A program made the position numbers and the translations under genes. A stretch of 42,089 bases of DNA from Vulcanimicrobiota bacterium (lineage in GTDB: Bacteria > Vulcanimicrobiota > Vulcanimicrobiia > Vulcanimicrobiales > Vulcanimicrobiaceae). The stretch covers positions 1-42,089 of the forward strand of contig JAFANA010000068.1 of assembly GCA_019232905.1 (NCBI GenBank), written 5' to 3'. The notes under the pieces are model-generated. The model did no database searches. It saw only the letters and a list, made by a program, of their open reading frames with translations, and was not told the origin of the DNA. This document shows, piece by piece, positions 33,099-41,738 of the stretch (position 1 is its first letter; each line of letters starts with the position of its first letter).

Positions 33099-34478
33099 TT
33101 ACGGCACTCCCGCGAAGTATTCGTCGAGAAGTGCGTACAGTGTCTCGCGCTCGTTACGCTCGGGCCGCTCCGTGACCTGCTCGAAAAGCCACTGCAACGC
33201 GTCGCCGACGCGGCGATCTCCGCGAAATCCCGGCGCTGCCAAACCGCGTTGCACCATTGCCGACATGACGTCGGCACCGTCTACCGCTAGATCGGTAACC
33301 GAGAAAGCGGGCTTTCGTTCGACCTCGGCCCACACGCGCGCTTCGAACCGTTCGTTCGAGTCGTCGCGCTTCGGCATACCGGAACCGACGATATCGGCGG
33401 CGCGCACGGCGAACTGGCGCTGCAGATGCTGCAAACCGATACGCCGCACGAATCGGCGAACGGCGGCGTCACTGAGTTCAGGATCTTGATTGTACATGTG
33501 GTGCCGGACGAGGTGCTCAACGGTCGCCACATCATCGTTCGAAAACCTTAGCCTGCTAAGCATTTCTTCTGCCATCTCGGCGCCGACGATTTCGTGGCGG
33601 TAGAAATGGCCGTCCTCCTTAGTCCGCGGCTTTCCGACGTCGTGGAGTAAGGCCGCGACGCGCAAGATGCCGTCACCGGGCGGCGTCGCGTCCATGGTCT
33701 CGAGGTTGTGGCGCCACACGTCGTACGCGTGCCACTCGTTCTGCTCGACGCCGACGCCCTCGAGCAGTTCGGGCCAGAAGTGCTGCAGCACACCCGTTTC
33801 CTGGAGTAAACGGAAACCAATCGACGGTTTCGGCGCCCGCTCGAACAGCTTCATGAGCTCGTCGTGGATGCGCTCCGGCGAGACCGTCTTCACGAGCGGT
33901 GCTGCGGCCCGCATCGCGTCGACCGTCTGCGGCGTGGGCTCGTAGCCGAAACGCGCGGCAAATTGCGCGGCCCGCAGCATCCGCAGCGGATCTTCTTCGA
34001 ACGTCTGTGGCGCCAGGATGTCGATTCTGCGAGCGCGGATGTCCGCTTCACCGTGGTAGGGGTCGAGGAGCGCCCCGCCCGGGAGAGCGCGCGCGATCAT
34101 GTTCATGCGGAAATCCCGGCGTGCCAAGTCATCCTCGATGGGAATCTCCGGACCGCTTTGGACCTCGAAGTCTTTGTGGCCGTGGCCGGTCGACTTCTCG
34201 CGACGCGGAAGGGCAACGTCGACCGTCTCGCCGTCAACGGTGAGCTTGACCACGGCGAAAGCTGCACCGACGAGGTCGACTTTGCCAAGCGGCTGGAGCC
34301 TGGACCGCAGTTCGTCGATGGGGACACCGGTCACGACGTAGTCCGAATCCTTGGCCGGCGCCTCGCCGCCCTCGATGTCGGCTCGAAGCTCGTCCCGCAC
34401 GCGGCCGCCGACCGTGTACAGCGACCCGGCCGGCAAGGTGGCGGCCAGCCGCTCGTCTAGCGGATGCGGACGGTACAT
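33099..34478 (-). CDS. cca: CCA-adding tRNA nucleotidyltransferase family protein with HD domain
   Basis: A 459-residue class II nucleotidyltransferase that adds or repairs the 3' CCA of tRNA. It has LYTVGGRVRDELR (usual GG-x-VRD), the metal-binding DSDYVVTG, LARRDFRMNMIA (RRDF-x-x-N), DPLRMLRAAQFAARFGY (motif D) and ERIHDELMKLFE (motif E), then an HD domain (RVAALLHDVGKPRTK, later LVRHHMYNQD). The insertion GEAPAKDSD is short. A poly(A) polymerase or an A-adding variant cannot be ruled out by eye. It heads the run to trpS, and two parS-like boxes sit directly upstream. Confidence 0.92.
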   Translation of the reverse strand: MYRPHPLDERLAATLPAGSLYTVGGRVRDELRADIEGGEAPAKDSDYVVTGVPIDELRSRLQPLGKVDLVGAAFAVVKLTVDGETVDVALPRREKSTGHGHKDFEVQSGPEIPIEDDLARRDFRMNMIARALPGGALLDPYHGEADIRARRIDILAPQTFEEDPLRMLRAAQFAARFGYEPTPQTVDAMRAAAPLVKTVSPERIHDELMKLFERAPKPSIGFRLLQETGVLQHFWPELLEGVGVEQNEWHAYDVWRHNLETMDATPPGDGILRVAALLHDVGKPRTKEDGHFYRHEIVGAEMAEEMLSRLRFSNDDVATVEHLVRHHMYNQDPELSDAAVRRFVRRIGLQHLQRQFAVRAADIVGSGMPKRDDSNERFEARVWAEVERKPAFSVTDLAVDGADVMSAMVQRGLAAPGFRGDRRVGDALQWLFEQVTERPERNERETLYALLDEYFAGVP

Positions 34479-34490
34479 GTCTTAATCTTC

Positions 34491-34506
34491 TGTTTCACGG
34501 TAAACG
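34491..34506 (+). promoter_or_regulatory. parS-like box 1 upstream of cca-parA-parB
   Basis: TGTTTCACGGTAAACG matches 13 of 16 positions of the general parS. It is part of a direct repeat: the eight bases TTAATCTT lie just before both this box and box 2, 35 bases apart. Confidence 0.45.
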
Positions 34507-34525
34507 CGACGGAGCCTTAATCTTT

Positions 34526-34541
34526 CGTTTCACGTTAAATA
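34526..34541 (+). promoter_or_regulatory. parS-like box 2 upstream of cca-parA-parB
   Basis: CGTTTCACGTTAAATA matches 13 of 16 positions of the general parS. Together with box 1 it occupies the expected promoter region of the cca-parA-parB run, so it may also act as a repressor site. Confidence 0.45.
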
Positions 34542-34562
34542 CGCGCTCTCCGAAGGGCCAAA

Positions 34563-34626
34563 TCGGGCGTTCGTCTTGAGACAATCCTTCAACTGCGGTG
34601 CTTCGCACCTTGGTTCAGGATGACAC
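34563..34626. repeat. Nested palindromic repeat, copy 6, right half only
   Basis: CGGGCGTTCGTC (resembling the descending terminator arm), ATCCTTCAAC and TTCAGGATGACAC are in the order of the right half of copies 3 and 4; the left half is missing. This is the only copy between divergent rather than convergent genes. Confidence 0.7.
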
Positions 34627-34655
34627 CTGGGGAGCGCAGCGAAGTTGCCTAAGAA

Positions 34656-35354
34656 GTGAAGATCGGGCTGAGCTACGATCAGGGAACTCCGAAGTACCGG
34701 TTATACCTTGGTGCTCTTCTTGCATGCGCCGAGCAAACCGGACATCGCGACGGGCTCGACCCCGTTTGGCTCGCGGGTGCCGCGCAGCCGCTCGACCGCG
34801 AGGCGCTCGAGGACATAGACGGCCTTATGCTGGTCGGCGGTTCCGACGTTGAGCCGCATCGCTACGGTGCCCGCGATCCCGAACAGGTCTGCGAGACGTT
34901 TCCCGGCCGCGACGAGGCAGAACTGAAGATGCTCGACGCGGCATTTCGTCGCCGGCTTCCCATTCTCGCGATTTGTAGGGGCATGCAGTTGCTCAATGTG
35001 TATCAAGGCGGAACCCTGATCCCCGATTTGCCGGACAACGAGCACAGGCTGCCGGACACTTCGCGTCATGCCGTCCATCTCGAATCCGGATCCGCGCTCC
35101 ATCGGCTCGTCCGGACTCACCGCGGCGACGCCACCTCGTCGCACCACCAAGCCATCGACGAAGTTGGCGAGGGCCTCCGCGTCGTCGCCCGTCATGAAGA
35201 CGGCGTCATCGAGGCCGTGGAATGGACGACGCCGATGCGCAAGCCGTGGCTCGTGGCCATTCAATGGCATCCCGAGCGGATGGGGCTGGACGAGCGCTTA
35301 GGCGGACCGGTTCTAGGCGGATTCCTCGACGCAGTGCGCGCCCGAACCGGTTAG
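34656..35354 (+). CDS. Gamma-glutamyl-gamma-aminobutyrate hydrolase family (peptidase C26)
   Basis: A 232-residue class I glutamine-amidotransferase-like hydrolase. The GTG start at 34656 gives VKIGLSYDQGTPKYRLYLGAL, then LMLVGGSDVEPHRYG, the nucleophile elbow LAICRGMQLLNVYQGGTL (Cys in CRG), SSHHQAIDEVG and the catalytic His-Glu in AIQWHPERMG. Relatives such as PuuD cleave gamma-glutamyl amide bonds in polyamine degradation, but others differ, so I give no symbol. It ends tail-to-tail with rsmG: the two stop codons overlap in the four bases TTAG. The region upstream carries the half palindromic repeat and the parS-like boxes. Confidence 0.9.
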   Translation: MKIGLSYDQGTPKYRLYLGALLACAEQTGHRDGLDPVWLAGAAQPLDREALEDIDGLMLVGGSDVEPHRYGARDPEQVCETFPGRDEAELKMLDAAFRRRLPILAICRGMQLLNVYQGGTLIPDLPDNEHRLPDTSRHAVHLESGSALHRLVRTHRGDATSSHHQAIDEVGEGLRVVARHEDGVIEAVEWTTPMRKPWLVAIQWHPERMGLDERLGGPVLGGFLDAVRARTG

Positions 35355-36049
35355 AAACAGAGCGGGCGTTTTTCGGGGATGCCGACGCGGCGCGGGAAGC
35401 GCGGCTGCGTATGCCCCGTCTTCTCCACGATAACGACCTGACGGACGATTCCGGCTTCTCCGATTTCCGGCAGCTGCGGCACCACGCGCTCCACGCGCCC
35501 TCCCAGGACGAGCGACGCGTCCTCGAGCGCCTGATACTCGCGCTCGTCCATCGTTCCGCGCTGCAGCACCGCGCGGCCGCCGCTCTGAATGAACGGCAAC
35601 AATAGCTCCGCGACCGTCGGCGCCGACGATACGGCTCGGGCCGTGCCCGTGTGAAAGTGCTCGCGAAGGTCCGCGTCATGTGCAGCGACCTCAGCCCGCT
35701 GGGCCACGACCGCGCCTTGGAGCTCGAATTCCGCGAGCAGCGACTCGAGGAAGCGCGCCTTCTTCGTCGTCGACTCGACCATCGTCACCGGAACGCCCGT
35801 CACGATCGCGAGTGGAATCCCCGGCAAGCCACCACCCGAGCCGATGTCGATCAGCGATTGCTCGACGTACTCGGCGATCGAGACGCTATCGATAATATGC
35901 GGGGCGAACTCCGCCGCGTCTTTGGCTCCGGTCAAATTGAATTTCCGGTTGACCTCCAGCACTCGCGCGCCGTATCGGGACAGCCGTTCACGATGCGCTT
36001 CGGGAACGTGACCGCTCAGAAGCTCGAGGAGTTCGTCGAACTCGCTCAC
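35351..36049 (-). CDS. rsmG: 16S rRNA (guanine527-N7)-methyltransferase
   Basis: A 232-residue SAM-dependent methyltransferase of the GidB family, modifying G527 of 16S rRNA. It shows [17 protein letters not shown] and HIIDSVSI near the start, the SAM motif [16 protein letters not shown] (about 65-80), [16 protein letters not shown], and a normal C-terminal block with a [13 protein letters not shown] ending. The DS and FNLT positions follow the family. It overlaps the mnmG stop by 4 bases, the usual mnmG-rsmG pairing. Confidence 0.96.
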   Translation of the reverse strand: MSEFDELLELLSGHVPEAHRERLSRYGARVLEVNRKFNLTGAKDAAEFAPHIIDSVSIAEYVEQSLIDIGSGGGLPGIPLAIVTGVPVTMVESTTKKARFLESLLAEFELQGAVVAQRAEVAAHDADLREHFHTGTARAVSSAPTVAELLLPFIQSGGRAVLQRGTMDEREYQALEDASLVLGGRVERVVPQLPEIGEAGIVRQVVIVEKTGHTQPRFPRRVGIPEKRPLCF

Positions 36050-37887
36050 GCGCTCGCTGCGCTTCGTTCTCGCTGGACGAAGAGGCCTAGAATCGCGATA
36101 TCCGCCGGCGTGACGCCGGGAATGCGGCTCGCCGCACCGAGCGTGCGCGGCCGCTGCGCCGTCAGCTTTTCGCGTGCCTCGCGCGAGAGTGCCGCAATTC
36201 CGGCATAGTTGAGGCTCTCGGGGATAAGGACGCGCTCCGTACGCGCCGCTTTCTCGATCGCGATCTCCTGACGGCGCACGTATCCCGCGACCTTCAGTTC
36301 AATCGTCGCGCGTTCGCCCAGTTCATCGCCGACCGGCGGGTCGAAATATGGCGCAATATCACCAAACATGAGCGTCGGGCGGCGCAGCGCGTCGGCGAGC
36401 GTCGCGCCCGCCTCGAAGCGCTGGTCGCCGATCTGTTCGACCGGCACGCGCGCACGCTCCGCGCGCTTCATGACGTCGTGCAACGCCGCTTGTCGATCGT
36501 TGAACGCATCCCACGCATCGTCCGAAACGAGTCCGATCTCGCGACCAATCGGCGTTAAACGCGCATCGGCATTGTCGTGGCGCAGGATCACGCGATGTTC
36601 GGCGCGCGACGTCAACATGCGATACGGTTCGTCAACGCCCTTGCTGACGAGATCGTCGATCATCACGCCGATGTAGGCATCGCTGCGCGAGAGACGCAAC
36701 GGTTCGCGTCCTTGCACCGTGCGCGCCGCATTGATGCCGGCAATCAGTCCTTGCGCGGCGGCTTCTTCATATCCCGACGTGCCGTTGAGTTGTCCGCAAT
36801 GGAAGAGATTCTGCACGCGATGCGTTTCGAGCGTGTCGCGTAATTCCGTCGGCGGCACCATATCATATTCAACCGCGTAGCCGGCGCGCAACATCACGCA
36901 CGATTCCAATCCGGGCAGCGTGTGCAGCATTTCCAGTTGCACTTCCGCCGGTAACGACGTCGAAAATCCGCCGACATAGAGCGTCGGCTCGTTCCAGCCT
37001 TCCGGTTCGATAAAGAGCGAATGCGTCGGATTGTGTGCGAATTTCACGACTTTGTCTTCGATCGACGGACAATACCGCGGACCGATGCCTTCGATCAAAT
37101 CCAAGCCGTAGAGCGGCGAGAGATGCAGATTCTCGCGCACGAGTGCGTGCGTGCGATCGTTGGTCTGCGTGATGTAACAATTCAATTGCGGACCGGCAAA
37201 ACGCGCTTCGCTGGTATACGAAAACATGAGCGGCATTTCACTCGGCGGTTGCAAGTGCATCGCGTCGTAATCAACGCTCGTCTTATCGATACGCGGCGGC
37301 GTCCCGGTCTTCAAACGGCGCGTCGGAAATCCAATGCGGCGCAGCGCGTGCGAGAGTCCGACAGCCGGCGCTTCGCCGAAGCGGCCTTCGGGCTGAACGA
37401 CGTCGCCGCGGAACGTCTTGCCGCCGAGAAACGTGCCGGTCGCGAGCACGACGGCACGCGCATAGTGACGCGTTCCGTCCGCGCACACGACCCCGCGCAC
37501 CACGCCCGCTTCAACGATCAGATCTTCGACGAGCCCTTGAACGATCGCAAGGTTCGGCTGCGAACCGAGGACCTCAATCGCCAAACGCGCGTAGGCGGGC
37601 TTATCCATCTGCTGGCGCAGCGCGCGCACCGCCGGACCCTTGCTCTCATTGAGAAACCGCGAGTGCACGCTGCACTGGTCCGCCAGCGTTCCCATCGCCC
37701 CGCCAAGGGCGTCGATCTCGCGCACCAGCTGGCCCTTCGCACTGCCGCCGATCGACGGATTGCACGGAAGCGTACAGATCTTCTGTGGGTCGCCGGTGAC
37801 GAGCACCGTCGGCACCCCGAGGCGCGCCGAAGCAAGCGCCGCTTCGACGCCTGCATGACCGCCGCCAACAATGATCACCCCGTTCAC
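36046..37887 (-). CDS. mnmG: tRNA uridine 5-carboxymethylaminomethyl modification enzyme MnmG
   Basis: A 613-residue FAD protein (GidA) that with MnmE modifies the wobble uridine of several tRNAs. It opens at a GTG (37885-37887) with [21 protein letters not shown] (FAD Rossmann), and shows [22 protein letters not shown] sequence as [43 protein letters not shown] and the [16 protein letters not shown] block. The C-terminal helical domain is complete. The start lies only 20 bases from the divergent gene at 37908; a minus-strand TACACT sits 8 bases from the GTG, again suggesting a near-leaderless transcript. rsmG overlaps its end. Confidence 0.97.
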   Translation of the reverse strand: MNGVIIVGGGHAGVEAALASARLGVPTVLVTGDPQKICTLPCNPSIGGSAKGQLVREIDALGGAMGTLADQCSVHSRFLNESKGPAVRALRQQMDKPAYARLAIEVLGSQPNLAIVQGLVEDLIVEAGVVRGVVCADGTRHYARAVVLATGTFLGGKTFRGDVVQPEGRFGEAPAVGLSHALRRIGFPTRRLKTGTPPRIDKTSVDYDAMHLQPPSEMPLMFSYTSEARFAGPQLNCYITQTNDRTHALVRENLHLSPLYGLDLIEGIGPRYCPSIEDKVVKFAHNPTHSLFIEPEGWNEPTLYVGGFSTSLPAEVQLEMLHTLPGLESCVMLRAGYAVEYDMVPPTELRDTLETHRVQNLFHCGQLNGTSGYEEAAAQGLIAGINAARTVQGREPLRLSRSDAYIGVMIDDLVSKGVDEPYRMLTSRAEHRVILRHDNADARLTPIGREIGLVSDDAWDAFNDRQAALHDVMKRAERARVPVEQIGDQRFEAGATLADALRRPTLMFGDIAPYFDPPVGDELGERATIELKVAGYVRRQEIAIEKAARTERVLIPESLNYAGIAALSREAREKLTAQRPRTLGAASRIPGVTPADIAILGLFVQRERSAASA

Positions 37888-37907
37888 GATGTGCTAGTGT
37901 ATCAGAT

Positions 37908-38249
37908 ATGGCGATGGCGCACATCCGCACGTTCGCTACCCTTGCGCTAGTGGTCACGGCCTTTACCGGCCGCGTCCTCGACGAAGGCAACGGCCACGTC
38001 CTTGAAGGCGTGCACGTGCGGGCCGAGGGCCCGACAACGACCGAAGCCACGACCGACCGTGACGGCCGCTTCGCGCTGACCAAACTCAAACCGGGCCCGT
38101 ACACCGTCACCGCCGACTCGGACGAAGTGCCGATGCAAGCGTTCCACGTGACGCTGACCCCGGTGCGACCGACCTACTTCGAGATGAAGGTTTGCAGTAC
38201 GCGTTATGACGCACACTGCGGACCCCCACCGCGCGGCCTACCGTACTAG
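37908..38249 (+). CDS. Small secreted protein with a CarboxypepD_reg-like domain
   Basis: A 113-residue protein starting at ATG 37908 or 37914. A short hydrophobic start (IRTFATLALVVTAFTG) suggests export, although the signal is weak. The body is a carboxypeptidase-regulatory-like beta-sandwich: GRVLDEGNGHVLEGVHVRAE, TTEATTDRDGRFALTKLKPG and PYTVTADSDE, the usual G-x-V...T-D-x-x-G-x-F...L-x-P-G-x-Y pattern. Two Cys in the C-terminal tail (KVCSTRYDAHCG) could form a disulfide. It is inserted between mnmG and mnmE, divergent from mnmG, and its last 12 bases overlap the end of the hdeD gene. Function unknown. Confidence 0.75.
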   Translation: MAMAHIRTFATLALVVTAFTGRVLDEGNGHVLEGVHVRAEGPTTTEATTDRDGRFALTKLKPGPYTVTADSDEVPMQAFHVTLTPVRPTYFEMKVCSTRYDAHCGPPPRGLPY

Positions 38250-38795
38250 CGCAGGTTCGTGTTTGGCAAACGGGCGTAGCCGCAGGGCTAGGCCGATCAT
38301 CATCACGCCGAAGACGATTGCATATGCGCCGATGAGCCAGATCACCGTCAAGATTCCGGCGAGCGGATAGACGATCATCAATATTCCGAACACGAGCGAC
38401 GCGACGCCGCCCAGTATGAGCAGCCATTCGTTCTGAATCTCTTTGCGCAGCCGCACCGCGGCGACCAGTTCAAAGATACCGGTGAGAATCGCCCACGCCG
38501 CAATCGTAATATAGAGCGCGAACGCGGTCAGGCGCGGTTCGAAGAATGTAATCGCAGCGATGATGAGGCCGATGATGCCCTCGATCACGAATGCGCCCCA
38601 ACGTTCGTGCGCTTGCGCGGCTCGAATCGCCGCTACAATAGCGAAGATTCCGTCGACGAATGCGTAGGCCCCGAAAAGAAGAACGAGTGCAGCGCCGGTC
38701 GCGCCCGGCCATGCAAACGCAAGAATACCGAAGATAATAGCCGCGATGCCGCGGATCAGGACCGCCCACCAGTTGCGGGCCAGGGCGTGTAGCAT
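38238..38795 (-). CDS. HdeD family (DUF308) membrane protein
   Basis: A 185-residue integral membrane protein with six hydrophobic helices in three pairs (for example WAVLIRGIAAIIFGILAFAW, AALVLLFGAYAFVDGIFAIV, GAFVIEGIIGLIIAAITFF, LTAFALYITIAAWAILTGIF, LILGGVASLVFGILMIVYP, GILTVIWLIGAYAIVFGVMM). The repeated R-G-I-(x)n-FG-I-(x)3-WP and GAYA-x-x-(D/F)G motifs are those of DUF308/HdeD, named for the E. coli acid-resistance protein; function in most bacteria is unproven. A good AAGGAGG lies 5 bases from the ATG, and mnmE ends 9 bases upstream. Confidence 0.92.
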   Translation of the reverse strand: MLHALARNWWAVLIRGIAAIIFGILAFAWPGATGAALVLLFGAYAFVDGIFAIVAAIRAAQAHERWGAFVIEGIIGLIIAAITFFEPRLTAFALYITIAAWAILTGIFELVAAVRLRKEIQNEWLLILGGVASLVFGILMIVYPLAGILTVIWLIGAYAIVFGVMMIGLALRLRPFAKHEPALVR

Positions 38796-38804
38796 GAAGC
38801 CTCC

Positions 38805-40148
38805 TTATTTTCCGATGCAAAACCTCGCGAAGACGCCCGTGAGCACTTCTTCGGCTGCGAAATCACCGCTCACGTGCCCCAATACAGCATACGCTTGTTG
38901 CAAATCGCTGACTATCCAGTCCATCGCGTCGCCGCGCTGCAACGTCGCGCGCGCTTCCGTCAGCGCCGCAATCGCCGCGTTCACGGCATCGAATTCATAC
39001 AGCGACGCAAGATGCGGCCGCTCGAGATCCGGCACTTCGCCGCCCCATCCAATGCGCGCGATCGCCGCGCGAATCGCGCGCAGCGTCCCTGGTTCGCGCA
39101 CGGAGCCGACGATTGCATCCGGCACGTTCGCTTCGTGCGCGCCGTCTTCGCCGAGATCCGCTTTGTTGAAAAAAACGACGCGCTCGCGATCAGCGGTCGC
39201 GGTTAAGAGGGCGCGCGCTTCAGCATCGAGCGGTTGAGAACCGTCGAGCACCAGCAACGCAATACGCGCGGAGGTCAGCACGCGACGCGTCCGGTCGATC
39301 CCAGCAGCTTCGAGCCGGTCCGCATGTTCGCGGATGCCCGCCGTATCGACGAGGCGCACGCGCACGCCGTCGATCGCGATCGACTCTTCGATCGTGTCGC
39401 GCGTCGTGCCGGGGATTTCCGAGACGATCGCGCGTTCTTCGCCGAGCAACGCATTGAGCAACGACGACTTGCCGGCATTCGGCGGTCCGACGATCGCGAC
39501 GCTCACGCCTTCGCGCACGAGCCGGCCGACCTCGCCGTCGTGCCGCAACTGCTCGAGGCGCTCGAGCACCGCGCGCAGCTCCGTATCGACGCGCTCGCGA
39601 TCCGGCTCCGGCACTTCCTCCGGGAAATCGATCGCGCCGCTGCAATCCTCGACGATCGCCGTCAAGCGCGACCGTAATGCGCGAACCTCGCCCGCAAGTC
39701 CGCCACCGAGATTCGCCAGTGCTGCGCGTGCGGCCGAACGCGTTTCCGCGTCGATGAGGTCCGCAACCGACGACGCGGCGTGCAAATCCATCTTGCCGTT
39801 CATGAACGCGCGCCGCGTGAATTCGCCGGGCTCCGCCAATCGCGCGCCCCGCGCAAGCAGGGCGCGAACGACGTCATTTGCAACGACCGGCGATCCGTGT
39901 ACGTGCAGCTCGAGCGTGTCTTCGCCGGTATAAGAATGAGGTGCCGGAGAAAAGAGCACGAGTCCGCGGTCGATCGCGCGGTGGTTTTCATCCAGAATTT
40001 CCGCGTAATGCGCATAGCGCGGGCGCAGCTGCACGTCGGGAACGATCCGCGCCGCGAGCCTGCGCACATCGGGTCCGCTGACGCGAACGATGGCGATTGC
40101 ACCCCGGCCGGGCGGTGTCGCGATGGCAGCAATCGTATCGGCGGTCAT
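38805..40148 (-). CDS. mnmE: tRNA modification GTPase MnmE
   Basis: A 447-residue GTPase (TrmE) that partners MnmG in wobble-uridine modification. The N-terminal formyl-THF-binding domain begins MTADTIAAIATPPGRGAIAI and has LELHVHGSPVVANDVV and GEFTRRAFMNGKMDL. The G domain has GPPNAGKSSLLN, the K-loop GTTRDTIEE, VRLVDTAGIRE and FFNKADL. The C-terminus ends with the catalytic FCIGK. I start it at ATG 40146-40148, which overlaps the stop of the upstream solute-binding gene (ATGA), as an ATG four codons earlier would add residues not typical of the family. hdeD follows 9 bases later. Confidence 0.97.
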   Translation of the reverse strand: MTADTIAAIATPPGRGAIAIVRVSGPDVRRLAARIVPDVQLRPRYAHYAEILDENHRAIDRGLVLFSPAPHSYTGEDTLELHVHGSPVVANDVVRALLARGARLAEPGEFTRRAFMNGKMDLHAASSVADLIDAETRSAARAALANLGGGLAGEVRALRSRLTAIVEDCSGAIDFPEEVPEPDRERVDTELRAVLERLEQLRHDGEVGRLVREGVSVAIVGPPNAGKSSLLNALLGEERAIVSEIPGTTRDTIEESIAIDGVRVRLVDTAGIREHADRLEAAGIDRTRRVLTSARIALLVLDGSQPLDAEARALLTATADRERVVFFNKADLGEDGAHEANVPDAIVGSVREPGTLRAIRAAIARIGWGGEVPDLERPHLASLYEFDAVNAAIAALTEARATLQRGDAMDWIVSDLQQAYAVLGHVSGDFAAEEVLTGVFARFCIGK

Positions 40149-41698
40149 TGGAGCGACCAATCCTGAGTTTGCCCGAAGTTGTACAGCATGTTCGGAGCGA
40201 CACCGCGAAGTGAGGGATTAATCGCTTCGTATTCGGTGCGGTACACCATAAACACCGCCGTAACGTTGTTTGACATGCGCTGCTGCATCGTGTGGAAGTC
40301 TTGCGTTCGCCGCACCGGATCGAGCGTGCGCTGTTGATCGTTGAACGCGCCGTCATACGGGGCGTCGCACCATCGCGCGAGGTTCGGGCCGTTCGGCGCA
40401 CGATTGGCGCAAATCCACGGTTCCGACGTCTCGGGATCGAGTCCGCCGTACCAGCCGCTCACCGCGACGTCGAACCGGCCGCCATAGTAGATGCCGCCTT
40501 GCCCGGCCGGCCCGTACAACACACTCGGTGCGGCTCCGCGCAAGACCGCGTTCATGCCGGCATCGCGCAAATTCTGTTGGACGACGGTGGCCGCCGAGCG
40601 ATACATGGACTCGGCATTGTTGAATGCGACGCGCACTTCGCCCGTGTAGCCGGCGGCGCGCACGAGCGCCCTGGCGCGTGAGGGGTCGTACGTCCGCGCG
40701 ACGATCGATCCATCATGTTCGGGAAAGAGCGGCGGCACTTCGGTGGTGGCAAGCGGCGAAAGACCGCGATAGACGGTTCGCGCGAGCGTCGCACGGTCGA
40801 TGGCATACGCGACCGCTTCGCGCATGCGCCGGTCGCGCATCGCATCGCCCTGCGTTTGCAATTCGAGCTGATCGCTTTCATTCCGCGGGACGGCAATGAG
40901 TGACACGTCACGCAGCGGCCGCATCTGTTCCACTTGATCCGCCGTAATATCCGTGAAGTCGACTTCATGCGCGCGTATCGCAACGAGCGCCGCGTTTTCA
41001 TCCGGGACGATTCGAACGATCAGCCGCTGCAACTTCGGATGCTGCCATGAATACGGATTGCGCTCCATAACGACACGATCGCCGCGACGCCACTGCGTCA
41101 CATAAAACGGGCCCGTACCGAAGGGGCGATTGTTCCAAGCGGCGCGACGCATGTCGGTATTGTCGTGAAACGCGTGGGCCGGAAGAATCCCGAAGATGTA
41201 GTCGCTTGCCGCAAAGAGTTCGCGCGGGGCGCCCGACCATGGCGCCTTCAGATGAAAAACGACGGTGTACTTATCCGGCGCGTCGACGGAAGCGACGCGC
41301 AGATAGGGCGCCATTTCACTGATCGCGTTGCGCGAGTCGATCGCCGCACGATACGTAAATACGACGTCATGCGACGTAAATTCAACACCATCGGCGAAGC
41401 GCACGCCGCGCCGCAAATGATACGTGATGGTGCGCGCGTCGCGCGAAATACCGCCGTTTTCAACGCGAGGAACTTCCTCGCACAAAATCGGGATCGCGCG
41501 ATTGTCCGGACTGACTCCAACGAGCGGCTGCGCATAGATCTGCGTCAGATCGATCAACCGCTGCCCAAAGGCCGTCAGCGGATTGAGATTCCAAATATCG
41601 CCGAGCTGCACAATGCGGGCCTCACCGGGCATGCCCCACTGTGAATCTGCTCGCGTACACGAGGCCAGCACGAGCAGCAGTAGAAAGGCGAACCTCAT
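40145..41698 (-). CDS. Peptide-type ABC transporter solute-binding lipoprotein (SBP family 5)
   Basis: A 517-residue lipoprotein with signal MRFAFLLLLVLASC, the lipidated Cys14 lying in LASC. The mature part is a full-length extracellular solute-binding family 5 protein: LNPLTAFGQRLIDLTQIYAQ, TITYHLRRGVRFADGVEFTSHDVVFTYR (the family signature), FGTGPFYVTQWRRGDRVVMERN, RMREAVAYAIDRATLARTVYRG and a C-terminal lobe. Substrates of the family are oligopeptides, nickel, heme or others; nothing here decides. No permease or ATPase genes are nearby, so the partners are elsewhere. It overlaps mnmE by 4 bases. Confidence 0.92.
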   Translation of the reverse strand: MRFAFLLLLVLASCTRADSQWGMPGEARIVQLGDIWNLNPLTAFGQRLIDLTQIYAQPLVGVSPDNRAIPILCEEVPRVENGGISRDARTITYHLRRGVRFADGVEFTSHDVVFTYRAAIDSRNAISEMAPYLRVASVDAPDKYTVVFHLKAPWSGAPRELFAASDYIFGILPAHAFHDNTDMRRAAWNNRPFGTGPFYVTQWRRGDRVVMERNPYSWQHPKLQRLIVRIVPDENAALVAIRAHEVDFTDITADQVEQMRPLRDVSLIAVPRNESDQLELQTQGDAMRDRRMREAVAYAIDRATLARTVYRGLSPLATTEVPPLFPEHDGSIVARTYDPSRARALVRAAGYTGEVRVAFNNAESMYRSAATVVQQNLRDAGMNAVLRGAAPSVLYGPAGQGGIYYGGRFDVAVSGWYGGLDPETSEPWICANRAPNGPNLARWCDAPYDGAFNDQQRTLDPVRRTQDFHTMQQRMSNNVTAVFMVYRTEYEAINPSLRGVAPNMLYNFGQTQDWSLQ

Positions 41699-41738
41699 GC
41701 CGCACGTTTTGGTTCAGGTAGAAAAGAATACCTCGGCG

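Noticed and set aside
34479-34655. Replication origin between cca and the C26 hydrolase
   Set aside because: The 177 bases contain the parS-like boxes and half a palindromic repeat but no clear DnaA boxes (TTATCCACA type) or AT-rich unwinding region, and dnaA/dnaN are absent.
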